Shown here one piece after another: positions 16,182-26,628 of a stretch of DNA of 64,000 bases (the stretch's first letter is position 1; the number at the start of each line of letters is the position of its first letter). The DNA is taken from contig CAAFUS010000006.1 of NCBI GenBank assembly GCA_900766265.1, positions 186,001 to 250,000 on the forward strand, given 5' to 3'. A program made the translations under genes and the position numbers. Source of the stretch: Pseudomonadaceae bacterium (GTDB lineage Bacteria > Pseudomonadota > Gammaproteobacteria > Pseudomonadales > Pseudomonadaceae). The notes below the pieces were generated by a model. It did not search any database. It was given only the letters and a program-made list of their open reading frames with translations, and was not told the DNA's origin.

Positions 16182-17117
16182 TCAGCGCTCGGCCTGGCGC
16201 GGATCACGGCCGATCGGGTGAGGCTGGTTGCGCTGGCGGGCCAGCTCGATCTGCTTCTGCCGCTCGCGGGCGCTGGCGCGGGTCTTCTCGCTCAGGCTGT
16301 CCCAGCAATGCGGGCAACTGATGCCCGGCGCGTAGTGCTCGGACTGGCGATCTTCCACCGAGATCGGGTTGCGACAGGCATGGCACTGGTCGTACTCGCC
16401 CTCGGACAGGTCATGGCGCACCGTCACCCGGTTGTCGAACACGAAGCAGTCGCCGCGCCAGCGCGTCTCGGCCTCGGGCACCTGCTCCAGGTACTTGAGG
16501 ATGCCGCCCTTGAGGTGATAGACCTCCTCGAAGCCCTCGCCGAGCATGAAGCTGGAGGCCTTCTCGCAGCGAATGCCGCCAGTGCAGAACATGGCGATCT
16601 TCTTGTGGCGCGCCGGGTCGTAGTGCTTGCGCACGTACTCGGGGAATTCGCGGAAGGATTTGGTCTTTGGATCGATCGCGCCTTCGAAGGTGCCGATCGC
16701 CACCTCGTAGTCGTTACGGGTATCGATCAGCAGCACCTCCGGATCGGAGATCAGCGCGTTCCAGTCCTGCGGCTCGACATAGGTGCCGACCCGCTGATTG
16801 GGGTCCACGCCCGGCACGCCAAGGGTGACGATCTCCTTCTTCAGCTTGACCTTGGTCCGGTAGAAGGGCTGAGCGTCGCAGTAGGACTCCTTGTGATCGA
16901 CATCGGCCAGGCGAGGGTCACGCCTGAGCCAGTCGAGCAGCGCGTCGATCGCCGCGCGGGTGCCCGAGACGGTGCCGTTGATGCCTTCCTCGGCCAGCAG
17001 CAGGGTGCCTTTGATGTCATTGTCCAGGAGGGTTTGCAGCAGGGGTTCGCGCAGCGCGACGTAGTCCGGCAGGGAGACGAACTTGTACAGCGCCGCCACG
17101 ACGATGGTATCGCTCAT
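16182..17117 (-). CDS. trhO: tRNA uridine(34) hydroxylase TrhO
   Basis: 311 residues, collinear with E. coli YceA/TrhO. Order: N-terminal acylphosphatase-like domain, rhodanese domain (LLIDTRNDYE) with active Cys178 in MFCTGGIRCEK, and a C-terminal region with CHAC and CPHC pairs that probably bind a metal. TrhO hydroxylates U34 of certain tRNAs, the first step toward 5-methoxyuridine or 5-carboxymethoxyuridine, in an oxygen-dependent way. It lies downstream of bolA on the same strand, separated by about 165 bases that include a GC-rich hairpin. Confidence 0.95.
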   Translation of the reverse strand: MSDTIVVAALYKFVSLPDYVALREPLLQTLLDNDIKGTLLLAEEGINGTVSGTRAAIDALLDWLRRDPRLADVDHKESYCDAQPFYRTKVKLKKEIVTLGVPGVDPNQRVGTYVEPQDWNALISDPEVLLIDTRNDYEVAIGTFEGAIDPKTKSFREFPEYVRKHYDPARHKKIAMFCTGGIRCEKASSFMLGEGFEEVYHLKGGILKYLEQVPEAETRWRGDCFVFDNRVTVRHDLSEGEYDQCHACRNPISVEDRQSEHYAPGISCPHCWDSLSEKTRASARERQKQIELARQRNQPHPIGRDPRQAER

Positions 17118-17169
17118 GGGGCTTCCTCAGTGGTCGCCCTCGCAAAGGGCGGACCGGGGTTCAACGGGG

Positions 17170-17188
17170 CGCCGGCTCAGGGCCGGCG
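17170..17188. repeat. GC-rich hairpin between bolA and trhO
   Basis: CGCCGGC and GCCGGCG form a perfect 7-bp stem with a five-base loop. No T-run follows on either strand, so it is more likely an mRNA-processing or stabilising structure than a terminator. Confidence 0.45.
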
Positions 17189-17281
17189 GGTGGCGCAGTC
17201 TAGCAAAAGCGCTGGATCGAGTCCTGCCGACGATCGCCGCACCCAATGCGGCCATCGCACCGGATTGCCCGGTACGCCGTC

Positions 17282-17593
17282 TCAGTGAGCCAAGTCGTGC
17301 TTGCTGCCGCCGCGGCAGGTGGGCGAATCGGGCGCCGCGCCCTGCTGCTGCCATTCGGCCGGGGTATAGGTATGCAGGGCCAGGGCGTGGAACTGCCCCA
17401 TCAGCTCGCCCAGGGTCGCGTAGACCTTCTGGTGGCGCTTGACCGCGTTCAGCCCCTCGAAGGCCGAACTTACCAGTACGACCTTGTAGTGGGTCTCCAG
17501 CCCGCGGCTGTGCATGTGGCTTTCATCGAGCACCTCCAGGTGCTGCGGTTCCATTGCCTGCAAGGCGGCTGCGATCTGGTCGCGCTTGGACAT
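17282..17593 (-). CDS. bolA: BolA family protein
   Basis: 103 residues with the BolA fold: N-terminal helix, LEVLDESHMHSRG, THYKVVLVSSAFEGLNAVKRHQKVYATLGE (the class II KH-like helix-turn with the conserved His of RHQ), and ALALHTYTPAEW at the end. BolA proteins bind monothiol glutaredoxins and act in iron-sulfur handling or as transcription factors. The extended C-terminal tail of about 18 residues, rich in Gly, Pro and His, is variable in the family. The DUF2059 gene ends 12 bases upstream, so both probably share a transcript. Confidence 0.93.
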   Translation of the reverse strand: MSKRDQIAAALQAMEPQHLEVLDESHMHSRGLETHYKVVLVSSAFEGLNAVKRHQKVYATLGELMGQFHALALHTYTPAEWQQQGAAPDSPTCRGGSKHDLAH

Positions 17594-17605
17594 GACGGGG
17601 CTCCC

Positions 17606-18106
17606 TCAAGGCTTTTTCGGTTGGAGTTCGGCGGTCATGTCGTCGAGCAGCTTGTTCACCGGGGGAACAGCCGCTTCCAGCTTGACCTGGGTCAGTTGCG
17701 CCGAGCGTGCGTTGAGCTCGGGTAGACGCGCCATCATCTTCTTGCCGATCGGCGACTCGTAGAAGGCGATCAGCTCCTTGAGCTCCTGCTCGGTAAAGGT
17801 GCTGGTGTAGAGCTCTACGATCTCGGGTTTGAGCTTGGGCCAGCCGATGGCCTTGTCGAGCTCGGCATCGGCCTTGGCAACGTAGCGCTCCAACGTGGCC
17901 TGCTTGTCGGCCGGCGCCTCGAGCTGGGCGAAGCGCTGGGCAAACATCTGCTGCACCTGCCCGTACACCGGCACGGCGAGCTTATCGGCCTGGACCATTT
18001 GCAGGAAGCGTTCGGCATCGGCCTGGTGGCTTCGGGCGTCGGCGTGGGCCTGAAGGCTGCCCAAGGTCAGCAGCGAGGCGGTCATGAGGGTGAGCAGTCG
18101 GGACAT
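17606..18106 (-). CDS. DUF2059 periplasmic protein
   Basis: 166 residues. The first 22 form a signal peptide (MSRLLTLMTASLLTLGSLQAHA). The DUF2059 core is FTEQELKELIAFYESPIGKKMMARLPEL, a helical segment conserved across the family. The role is unknown. Its position before bolA and trhO is conserved in pseudomonads as I remember it. It is the first gene of this minus-strand group; the divergent fumC starts about 180 bases away. Confidence 0.88.
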   Translation of the reverse strand: MSRLLTLMTASLLTLGSLQAHADARSHQADAERFLQMVQADKLAVPVYGQVQQMFAQRFAQLEAPADKQATLERYVAKADAELDKAIGWPKLKPEIVELYTSTFTEQELKELIAFYESPIGKKMMARLPELNARSAQLTQVKLEAAVPPVNKLLDDMTAELQPKKP

Positions 18107-18283
18107 GCGGTTTCCTTCGATTCTGGCAGGGGTACCCCAAGGCGGGTCACTCTACGCCCTCGCCCTACTGGCCTCAAGGCGCGAAGCGGCACGCGCCGAC
18201 AGGGTTCATCCCGAACGAGCCGAGGGGAACCGCTCGGACACATACCGGCCTAAACTGCCACATCCAACCGGGAGCTTAGGTCC

Positions 18284-19678
<1,395 letters not shown>

Positions 19679-19706
19679 ACGGGCCGTCGGAGAGCGCCCT
19701 GCCCGC

Positions 19707-20666
19707 TCACCCCACCAGCGGCGTGGCCTTGCGCGCGCGCCAGCTGGCCAGCAGGGACGGACCGAGGGCCGTGATGGCCGAACCGGCCATCACCAGAAAG
19801 GCGCCCAGGTAGCCTACCCAGTCGATCTCCTCGGGCTGTACGTAACTCGGCCAGAGCAGCGCCGCAATGGCCACCGCGGCGAAGGTGAACAGCGGCTGCA
19901 CTGCCAGGGTGGCGCTGACCTTGGACGCCTCCCAGTGCGCGAGGGCTTCGGCGAAGGCGCCGTAGCCGACCAGGGTGTTCAGGCAACAGGCCGCCAGCAG
20001 CCAGCCCTGCAGGGGACTCAGTGCCAACAACTGCAGCGGGTGCGCCCATAACGTCAGCAGCGCGGTGCAGGACAGGTAGATCACCATCATGACCTGCAGC
20101 GAACTCCACACCGTCAACAGCTGCTTCTGCGCCAAGCCGTAGAAGGCCCAGCAGGCGGCGGCGGCCAGCACGGTCAAGACCCCGAGGGTATAAGCACCGA
20201 GTGAGGAGAACAGCTCGACCAACCGCTCGTTGAAGAACAGCACGAAGCCGGCCAGCAGCACCAGCAGGCCGAGCCCCTGGCCGAGACTGAAACGCTCCTT
20301 GAAGATCACCAGGCTGCTGAGCAGCAGCAGAATCGGCGCGACCTGCAGCACCAGTTGCGTGGTACCTGGCGTCAGCAGGTTGAGGCCCATCAGGTAGAGC
20401 ACGTAGTTGGCGGTCAGGCCGCAGACGGCTAGCAGCACCAGCGCCAGGCCGGTGCGCCCGAGCGGACGGAACGAGGGCAACCGCCGTGTCGCGGCCAGGA
20501 AGGCCAGCAGGACGCTGCCGGCGACCAGCAGGCGATACCAGGTGACCGTCACCGGGTCCATGACCTGCAGGACCTGCTTGAGCTTGACCGGGAGAACGCC
20601 CCAGAGGAAGGCGGTGAGCAGTGCGAGGGAAAAACCGTAGAGCCAGCGCCCCGAAGAGATATGCAT
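19707..20666 (-). CDS. EamA-family permease (DMT superfamily)
   Basis: 319 residues with ten hydrophobic helices in two EamA repeats (about 8-145 and 160-300). Early motifs WGVLPVKLKQVLQVMDPVTVTWYRLLVAG and NYVLYLMGLNLLTPGTTQLVLQVAPILLLL are typical of the family, which exports small metabolites. The start at 20666 is chosen because helix 1 begins a few residues later. Convergent with fumC, with 28 bases between stops. Substrate unknown. Confidence 0.9.
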   Translation of the reverse strand: MHISSGRWLYGFSLALLTAFLWGVLPVKLKQVLQVMDPVTVTWYRLLVAGSVLLAFLAATRRLPSFRPLGRTGLALVLLAVCGLTANYVLYLMGLNLLTPGTTQLVLQVAPILLLLSSLVIFKERFSLGQGLGLLVLLAGFVLFFNERLVELFSSLGAYTLGVLTVLAAAACWAFYGLAQKQLLTVWSSLQVMMVIYLSCTALLTLWAHPLQLLALSPLQGWLLAACCLNTLVGYGAFAEALAHWEASKVSATLAVQPLFTFAAVAIAALLWPSYVQPEEIDWVGYLGAFLVMAGSAITALGPSLLASWRARKATPLVG

Positions 20667-20800
20667 ATGGGCCTCGTTACCGGGCGCCGAGGGGCGACGC
20701 CGCCAGGCTGGCATTCTAGGGCGGATACGGGGGCGTCACAGGCACAGTTGCGACCTTTTTGCGTCCTGCGACTTACGGCTCCCTCGGCGCTCTGACGAAA

Positions 20801-20822
20801 AACCCGCGCCGGAGCGCGGGTT
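20801..20822 (-). terminator. Intrinsic terminator of the thiolase gene
   Basis: AACCCGCGC and GCGCGGGTT form a 9-bp stem with a four-base loop. On the minus strand TTTTTCGTC follows, 20 bases beyond the thiolase stop. Confidence 0.88.
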
Positions 20823-20841
20823 CGTCACCACCTGGCGATAC

Positions 20842-22026
20842 TCAGCGCACGGCTTCGAACAACCCCGACGCGCCCATGCCGCCACCGACGCACATGGTTA
20901 CCACGCCGTAACGCAGGTTGCGCCGCTGCAGCTCGCGCACCAGATGCCCGGCAGCACGCGAGCCGGTCATGCCGAACGGATGGCCAATGGAGATCGAGCC
21001 GCCATCGACGTTGTACTTCTCGTTGTCGATCCCGAGCGTGTCGCGGCAGTACAGGCATTGCGAGGCGAAGGCCTCGTTGAGCTCCCAGAGATCGATGTCG
21101 TCGATCTTGAGCCCTTTGGCCTTGAGCAGCCGAGGTACGGAGAACACCGGCCCGATGCCCATTTCCTCGGGCTCGCAACCGGCCACGGTGAAGCCGCGGA
21201 AAAAGGCGCGCGGCTTGAGACCGAGTTCCAGCGCCTTGTCCAGGCTCATCACCAGCGTCATCGAGGCGCCGTCGGAGAGCTGCGAGGCGTTGCCGGCAGT
21301 CACCGAGCCGTCCTCGGCGAATACCGGCTTGAGGCCGGCCAGGCTTTCGTAGGTGGTGTCCGGACGGTTGCAGTCGTCGCGATCGACCACCCCTTCGAGG
21401 ATCTTCTGCTCGCCGGTGGCCTTGTCCTCGACCATGTAGCGCACGCTCATCGGCACGATCTCGTCGTCGAACAGCCCTTCTGCCTGGGCGCGCGCCGTAC
21501 GCTGCTGGCTCTGCAGCGCGAAACGGTCCTGCTGCTCGCGGGTGACGTTGTAGCGCCGCGCGACCAGCTCGGCGGTCTGGCCCATGCTGTGGTAGATGCC
21601 CGGCACACGCTCCTGGATGATCGGGTTGTACAGATGCTCGGTGTTCTTGCTTTTGAGGGTCAGGCTGATCGATTCCACCCCGCCGGCCACGATCACGTCG
21701 GAGCAGCCCGAGGCGATCTGGTTGGCCGCGATGGCGATCGACTGAAGGCCCGAGGAGCAGAAACGATTGAGCGTCATGCCGGCGCAGGCCGTGCCCAGCC
21801 GGGACAGCACCGCCACGTTGCGGCCTATGTTGAAACCCTGGGCGCCCTCGTTGGACGCGGCGCCGACGATGCAATCCTCCACCAGCGCCGGATCGAGGTC
21901 GTTGCGCGACAGCAGGGCATCGACGCAGTGGGCCGCCATGTCATCGGGACGGGTCATGTTGAATTTGCCGCGAAAGGACTTGGCCAGGCCGGTCCGGACG
22001 CTGTCGACGATTACCACTTCGCGCAT
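20842..22026 (-). CDS. Acetyl-CoA C-acyltransferase (thiolase)
   Basis: 394 residues, the standard thiolase length. The nucleophile Cys90 sits in NRFCSSGLQSIA, the His motif is GHPFGMTGSR near residue 350, and the acid/base Cys379 is in TMCVGGGMGASGLFEA. These residues support full activity in either degradative or synthetic direction; chain-length preference is not visible. No other beta-oxidation gene is adjacent, and a strong terminator follows, so it appears to be a single-gene unit. The polyP:AMP phosphotransferase gene lies 109 bases upstream on the same strand. Confidence 0.95.
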   Translation of the reverse strand: MREVVIVDSVRTGLAKSFRGKFNMTRPDDMAAHCVDALLSRNDLDPALVEDCIVGAASNEGAQGFNIGRNVAVLSRLGTACAGMTLNRFCSSGLQSIAIAANQIASGCSDVIVAGGVESISLTLKSKNTEHLYNPIIQERVPGIYHSMGQTAELVARRYNVTREQQDRFALQSQQRTARAQAEGLFDDEIVPMSVRYMVEDKATGEQKILEGVVDRDDCNRPDTTYESLAGLKPVFAEDGSVTAGNASQLSDGASMTLVMSLDKALELGLKPRAFFRGFTVAGCEPEEMGIGPVFSVPRLLKAKGLKIDDIDLWELNEAFASQCLYCRDTLGIDNEKYNVDGGSISIGHPFGMTGSRAAGHLVRELQRRNLRYGVVTMCVGGGMGASGLFEAVR

Positions 22027-22135
22027 GGCACACCTCGGAAGTTCTTGTTAGGAGTGACGGCCAGCATAAGCGCGCGCCCGCCGGCCGGGCGACGACCATT
22101 CAAGTCATATATGGACGCCCATCGGGCGCCGGGGC

Positions 22136-23617
22136 TCAATCGATGGCCCGCTCGAGCGCCTCGTTCAGCGTGCGCAGCACCTTGATGCGGGCGAATCGTT
22201 TGTCGTTGGCTTCCACAAGCGTCCAGTGCGCGACTTCTGTGCTGGTGCGGTCCACCATGTCGCTCACGGCCATGCTGTACTCGCCCAGCTTCTCCCGATT
22301 GCGCCAGTCCTCTTCGGTGATCTTGAAGCGCTTGAGCGGATTGTTTTCCCGGGCCTGGAAACGGGCCAGCTGCTCGTCCGGATCGATCGACAGCCAGAAC
22401 TTCACCACGACGATGCCCGCGTCGACCAGCTGCTCTTCGAAATCGTTGATCTCGTCGTATGCGCGCAGCCAGTCGGCCGGCGAGCAGAACCCCTCGACCC
22501 TCTCGACCAGCACGCGCCCGTACCAGGAGCGGTCGAAGATGGTGAAGTTGCCGCGCTCCGGCACGTTGCGCCAGAAGCGCCACAGCCAGGGCTGGGCGCG
22601 CTCGTCCTCGCTGGGCGCGGAAACCGGGACGATGCGGTACATGCGCGGGTCGAGCGCCCCGGTGACCCGCCGTATGGCTCCGCCCTTGCCGGCCGCATCG
22701 TGACCTTCGAACACCGCCACCACGGCACGCTCGCGCAGCCGGGAGCCGCGAAACAGCCTGGAGAGCCGCGCCTGCTCCTCGATCAGTTGCTGTTTGTAGG
22801 CCTCCTTGGAAAGCGACTGGCTCAGGTCCAGCCTGTCGAGCAGGTTCGGACCCTCGAAACTTGCTGCCATGGGCGCGGCATGGGGCGGCGGAGCCGCGCA
22901 GGGGGTGTCGGCCAGCGCCGCCTGCAAGCCTTCGAGCAGAATCCGCCCTACCGTGAGGCTGCGATAACGCTCATCGGAGCCGTCGATGACGTACCAGGGA
23001 GCATATTCGCGGCTGCTGCGGCGCAGCACGTGCTCACCGTGGCGGACGAACTTGTCGTAGGTCTTCGACTGCTGCCAGTCCAGCGGGCTGATCCGCCAGC
23101 TGTGCAGCGGATCGGACTTGAGGCTTTCCAGCCGCGCCTTCATCTGCTGCTTGGACAGGTGGAACCAGAGCTTGAAGATCAGCGTCCCCTCGTCGCAGAG
23201 CATGCGCTCCATCCGCTCGGCCCGCCCGAGCGCCAGCTCCAGCTCGTCGTCCTTGATCTTGCCGTGGACGCGATCCTGCAGCATCTGGCTGTACCAGTTG
23301 CCGAAGAACACCCCCATGCGCCCCTTGGGCGGCAGCTTGCGCCAGTAGCGCCAGCTGGGCGGGTGGGCCAGCTCCTCGTCGCTGCGCATGTCGAAGCTCT
23401 CGACGCGGATCAGGCGAGGATCCATCCACTCGTTCAGCAGCTTCACCGTCTCGCCCTTGCCGGCCCCCTCGATGCCGTTGATCAGGATGAGCACGGGAAA
23501 GCGCGCCTGCTCCTTGAGCCGGTACTGCGCGTCCAGCAGCGCTGCGCGCAGCGCCGGCACTTCGGCGTCATAGGTCGACTTGTCGATCGCATGACCGATC
23601 TCCGCAGATTCGAACAT
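22136..23617 (-). CDS. pap: Polyphosphate:AMP phosphotransferase (two-domain PPK2)
   Basis: 493 residues made of two PPK2 domains in tandem, each with a Walker A: GIEGAGKGE at 48-56 and GHDAAGKGG at 305-313. The second copy also has the FDRSWYGRVLVERVEGF lid/Walker B region typical of class II PPK2 enzymes, which turn AMP into ADP using polyphosphate. In the first copy the matching segment is FFGNWYSQMLQDR, lacking the Arg-Ser pair, so the N-terminal half is probably structural or weak. The start at 23617 precedes the family N-terminus. Divergent from mnmC with 80 bases between. Confidence 0.92.
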   Translation of the reverse strand: MFESAEIGHAIDKSTYDAEVPALRAALLDAQYRLKEQARFPVLILINGIEGAGKGETVKLLNEWMDPRLIRVESFDMRSDEELAHPPSWRYWRKLPPKGRMGVFFGNWYSQMLQDRVHGKIKDDELELALGRAERMERMLCDEGTLIFKLWFHLSKQQMKARLESLKSDPLHSWRISPLDWQQSKTYDKFVRHGEHVLRRSSREYAPWYVIDGSDERYRSLTVGRILLEGLQAALADTPCAAPPPHAAPMAASFEGPNLLDRLDLSQSLSKEAYKQQLIEEQARLSRLFRGSRLRERAVVAVFEGHDAAGKGGAIRRVTGALDPRMYRIVPVSAPSEDERAQPWLWRFWRNVPERGNFTIFDRSWYGRVLVERVEGFCSPADWLRAYDEINDFEEQLVDAGIVVVKFWLSIDPDEQLARFQARENNPLKRFKITEEDWRNREKLGEYSMAVSDMVDRTSTEVAHWTLVEANDKRFARIKVLRTLNEALERAID

Positions 23618-23697
23618 TTGGATCCCCCAACGGCTGCGTGCCCATCCGGCGCGAATTGACTCTAGAATTGCATCCCCCCACGAGGATGCCATTACCT

Positions 23698-25671
23698 ATG
23701 TCCGACCGCCCCGCCTCTCCCGGATTCCAGCACGCCGAGCTCGAATGGGATGAAAACGGCGTGCCGCAGTCGCGCCAGTACGGCGATGTGTACTTCTCCC
23801 GTGCCTCTGGGATGGACGAAACGCGGCACGTGTTTCTCGAACCCAACGCCCTGGCGCAGCGCTTCGCCGCGCTGGCGCCGGGCCGCTCGCTGGTCATCGG
23901 CGAGACCGGCTTCGGCACCGGACTGAACTTCCTCTGCGCCTGGCAGCTGTTCGAGCGCAGCGCGCCGGCCGACGCGCGCCTGCACTTCATCAGCGTCGAG
24001 AAACATCCGCTGACCCGCGACGACCTCAGCCGTGCCCTGAGCCTGTGGCCGGAGCTGGCGCGCCATGCGGAGGCACTGGTCTCCCAGTACGTGGCTGTAC
24101 ACCCCGGTTTTCAGCACTTCACCCTCGACGGCGGCCGGGTCACCCTGACGCTGCTGGTCGGCGATGCCACCGAATGCCTGGCGCGCCTGGATGCCCGGGT
24201 CGACGCCTGGTTCCTCGATGGCTTCGCACCGGCGAAAAATCCTCAGATGTGGCAACCGCCGCTGTTCGCCGAACTGGCGCGGCTGTCCGGCCCGGAAACG
24301 ACCCTGGCCACCTTTACCAGCGCAGGCGTGGTACGGCGCGCGCTGGTGGAGGCGGGTTTCGCCATGCGCCGCGTGCCAGGGTTCGGCACCAAATGGGAAA
24401 TGCTCAGTGGCCGGTTCGTCGGCCCCTCGTCTCATCGGCCCGCGCCCTGGTACGCACGGCCCAGCCCCCATCAGGGCGCGCGCAAAGCATTGGTGATCGG
24501 CGCGGGTCTGGCGGGCTGCGCCAGCGCGGCGAGCCTGGCCGCCCGCGGCTGGCAGGTGACGCTGCTGGAGCGTCACGCGGCAGTCGCCGCCGAAGGTTCG
24601 GGCAACCCCCAGGGCGTGCTCTACCTGAAACTGTCGGCACACGGCACGGCGCTATCCCGGCTGATCGTCAGCGGTTTCGGCTACACACGCAGGCTGCTCG
24701 AACGGCTGACCCGCGGCCAGGAGTGGGACGATTGCGGCGTACTGCAGCTGGCCTTCGACGAGAAGGAACGTGCGCGCCAGGCCAAGCTGGTCAGCGCCTT
24801 CCCCGGGCTGTTGCAGCCGCTGGATCGTAGCCAGGCCGAAGCCTTGAGCGGGCTCGGCCTGCCCTGTGGCGGGCTGTTCTACCCAAGCGCAGGCTGGGTG
24901 CATCCGCCGGCACTCGCGCGCCAGCTGGCTAACCACCCCAACATCGAGCTGCTCACCCACGGCGAAGCCTTGCAGCTGCAGCGTCATGGTGAGTCGTGGC
25001 AGGCACGCGCGGGCGAGCGCCTGCTGGCCGAGGCACCGGTGGTGGTGCTGGCCGGCGCGGCAGACGTGGCGCGTTTCGAGCAGAGCGCCTGGATGCCGCT
25101 CAAGCGCATTCGCGGCCAGATCACCCGGCTCCCGGTGACCGAGCAGAGCACCGCGCTGCGTACCGTGCTCTGCGCCGAAGGGTACGTAGCGCCCGCCTGG
25201 CAGGGCGAACACACCCTCGGCGCCAGCTTCGACTTCCAGCAGACGGGGCTCGAACCCAGCGAAGCCGAGCACCGCTCCAACCTGGAGATGCTGGCGGCGA
25301 TCTCGCCGGACCTCCATCAGCGCCTGGAGCTGGACGCGCGGCCGCTGGCCAGCCTGGAAGGTCGCGTCGCCTTTCGCTGCACCAGCCCCGACTATCTACC
25401 GATCATCGGTCCGCTCGCCGATGCCGGACGTTTCGCCGAAGCCTACGCAGTGCTGAGCAAGGATGCACGGCAGGTCCCCGATCAGCCCTGCCCCTGGCAC
25501 GAGGGCCTGTTCGTCAACACTGCCCACGGCTCGCGCGGCCTGATCACCGCGCCGCTGTCCGGTGAGCTGCTGGCGGCCTGGATCGACGGCGACCCGCTGC
25601 CGCTGCCCCGCGACCTGGCCGAAGCCTGCCACCCCAACCGGTTCCTGCTGCGCAGGCTGATCCGTAGCTGA
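23698..25671 (+). CDS. mnmC: Bifunctional tRNA-modification enzyme MnmC
   Basis: 657 residues. The N-terminal MnmD methyltransferase has the SAM motif GETGFGTGLNFL near residue 65 and the DGFAPAKNPQMW catalytic segment. The C-terminal FAD oxidase begins with VIGAGLAGCASAASLAARGWQVTLLER near 266 and ends with NTAHGSRGLITAPL. Together they finish mnm5s2U at the wobble base of several tRNAs. An in-frame ATG four codons upstream, just after GAGG, is a poorer spacing for ribosome binding, so 23698 is preferred. Confidence 0.95.
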   Translation: MSDRPASPGFQHAELEWDENGVPQSRQYGDVYFSRASGMDETRHVFLEPNALAQRFAALAPGRSLVIGETGFGTGLNFLCAWQLFERSAPADARLHFISVEKHPLTRDDLSRALSLWPELARHAEALVSQYVAVHPGFQHFTLDGGRVTLTLLVGDATECLARLDARVDAWFLDGFAPAKNPQMWQPPLFAELARLSGPETTLATFTSAGVVRRALVEAGFAMRRVPGFGTKWEMLSGRFVGPSSHRPAPWYARPSPHQGARKALVIGAGLAGCASAASLAARGWQVTLLERHAAVAAEGSGNPQGVLYLKLSAHGTALSRLIVSGFGYTRRLLERLTRGQEWDDCGVLQLAFDEKERARQAKLVSAFPGLLQPLDRSQAEALSGLGLPCGGLFYPSAGWVHPPALARQLANHPNIELLTHGEALQLQRHGESWQARAGERLLAEAPVVVLAGAADVARFEQSAWMPLKRIRGQITRLPVTEQSTALRTVLCAEGYVAPAWQGEHTLGASFDFQQTGLEPSEAEHRSNLEMLAAISPDLHQRLELDARPLASLEGRVAFRCTSPDYLPIIGPLADAGRFAEAYAVLSKDARQVPDQPCPWHEGLFVNTAHGSRGLITAPLSGELLAAWIDGDPLPLPRDLAEACHPNRFLLRRLIRS

Positions 25672-25786
25672 GGCGGCGTGCGCAGAACCAAAACCGGCGC
25701 GGATACGAACGTCGGACCGTACCAGGCCTCCATACTGTCGAACGGCGGATTGGTCGCCGCCCAAATGCCACCCCATAAGGACGCCC

Positions 25787-25876
25787 ATGAGCGAAGCGTT
25801 TCACCCCCTCGCCTCTCCCGCTGAATGCGCCGCGGACACCAGCCGAATTACCCTCCACCCGTACGGTTTGAACTGA
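25787..25876 (+). CDS. 29-codon ORF overlapping the tauE start, possible leader peptide
   Basis: A 29-residue reading frame (MSEAFHPLASPAECAADTSR...) has AAGGA six bases before its ATG, a better ribosome site than the permease itself. Its TGA overlaps the permease ATG in a TGATG arrangement, the classic layout for translational coupling. The peptide has no membrane segment or known motif. It may be a real small protein, a leader, or only a device to deliver ribosomes to the permease start. Not recognised. Confidence 0.45.
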   Translation: MSEAFHPLASPAECAADTSRITLHPYGLN

Positions 25877-26628
25877 TGGAGCTGTTGCTGATCGAGGCGC
25901 TCGGTATCGGCCTGGTGTTGGGCCTGCTGCTAGGCCTGACCGGCGCGGGCGGCTCCCTTGTCGCCCTGCCCCTGCTGCTCAGCCTGCAATTGCCGATGCG
26001 TGACGCCATCGGCGTGAGCCTGGGCGCGGTGGCGATGTCCGCGCTGGTCGGTGCCATCCCCCGCGCGATCCAGGGCCAAGTGGTCTGGCGTCCGCTGGCG
26101 CTGCTGGTGATCTTCGGGCTGCCGGGCAACGCGCTGGGTCAATGGCTGGGGCGCTTCGTCCCGGAAAAGGCGCTGATCGTGGCGTTTTGCCTGCTGGTGC
26201 TCTGGTCGGCCCGTCGCATGTGGCGCGGCGCCAGCCTGCCGGCACGGGTCGTCGAATGCGAGCGTACCGGGGTGCTGGTGCTGATCGGCTTGGGCGTGGG
26301 CGTGCTGTCCGGCCTGATGGGAGTCGGTGGCGGCTTTCTCATCGTGCCGGCCCTGCTCTGGTTCACCCCGCTGCCGCTGCTGAGCGCCATGGCGACCTCG
26401 ATGGGGGTGATCGCTCTGGTCAGCGGCGGCGGTTTCCTCATCTACCTCAGCGGCGCGCATCCACCGGCATTGCTGCTGGGCGGCCTCGCGGCCGGCGGCG
26501 CCTGCGGGGTGCTCACCGGCAACCGGCTGGCCCAGCGCCTGAACGGCAGCCTGTTGCAGCGCCTATTCGCGCTCATGCTGGTGGCGGTGAGCCTGTCGCT
26601 GGGCATCCAGAAGCTGCTGCCGGCTTAG
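25876..26628 (+). CDS. TauE/SafE (TSUP) family permease
   Basis: 250 residues and about eight hydrophobic helices in two repeats, each opened by the TSUP glycine motif: GLTGAGGSLVALPLLL in the first half and GLMGVGGGFLIVPALLWF in the second. The family exports sulfite, sulfoacetate or other organosulfur anions. The start at 25876 overlaps the stop of the 29-codon ORF. The last three bases overlap the convergent DUF1127 gene. No sulfur gene is adjacent, so the substrate is open. Confidence 0.92.
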   Translation: MELLLIEALGIGLVLGLLLGLTGAGGSLVALPLLLSLQLPMRDAIGVSLGAVAMSALVGAIPRAIQGQVVWRPLALLVIFGLPGNALGQWLGRFVPEKALIVAFCLLVLWSARRMWRGASLPARVVECERTGVLVLIGLGVGVLSGLMGVGGGFLIVPALLWFTPLPLLSAMATSMGVIALVSGGGFLIYLSGAHPPALLLGGLAAGGACGVLTGNRLAQRLNGSLLQRLFALMLVAVSLSLGIQKLLPA

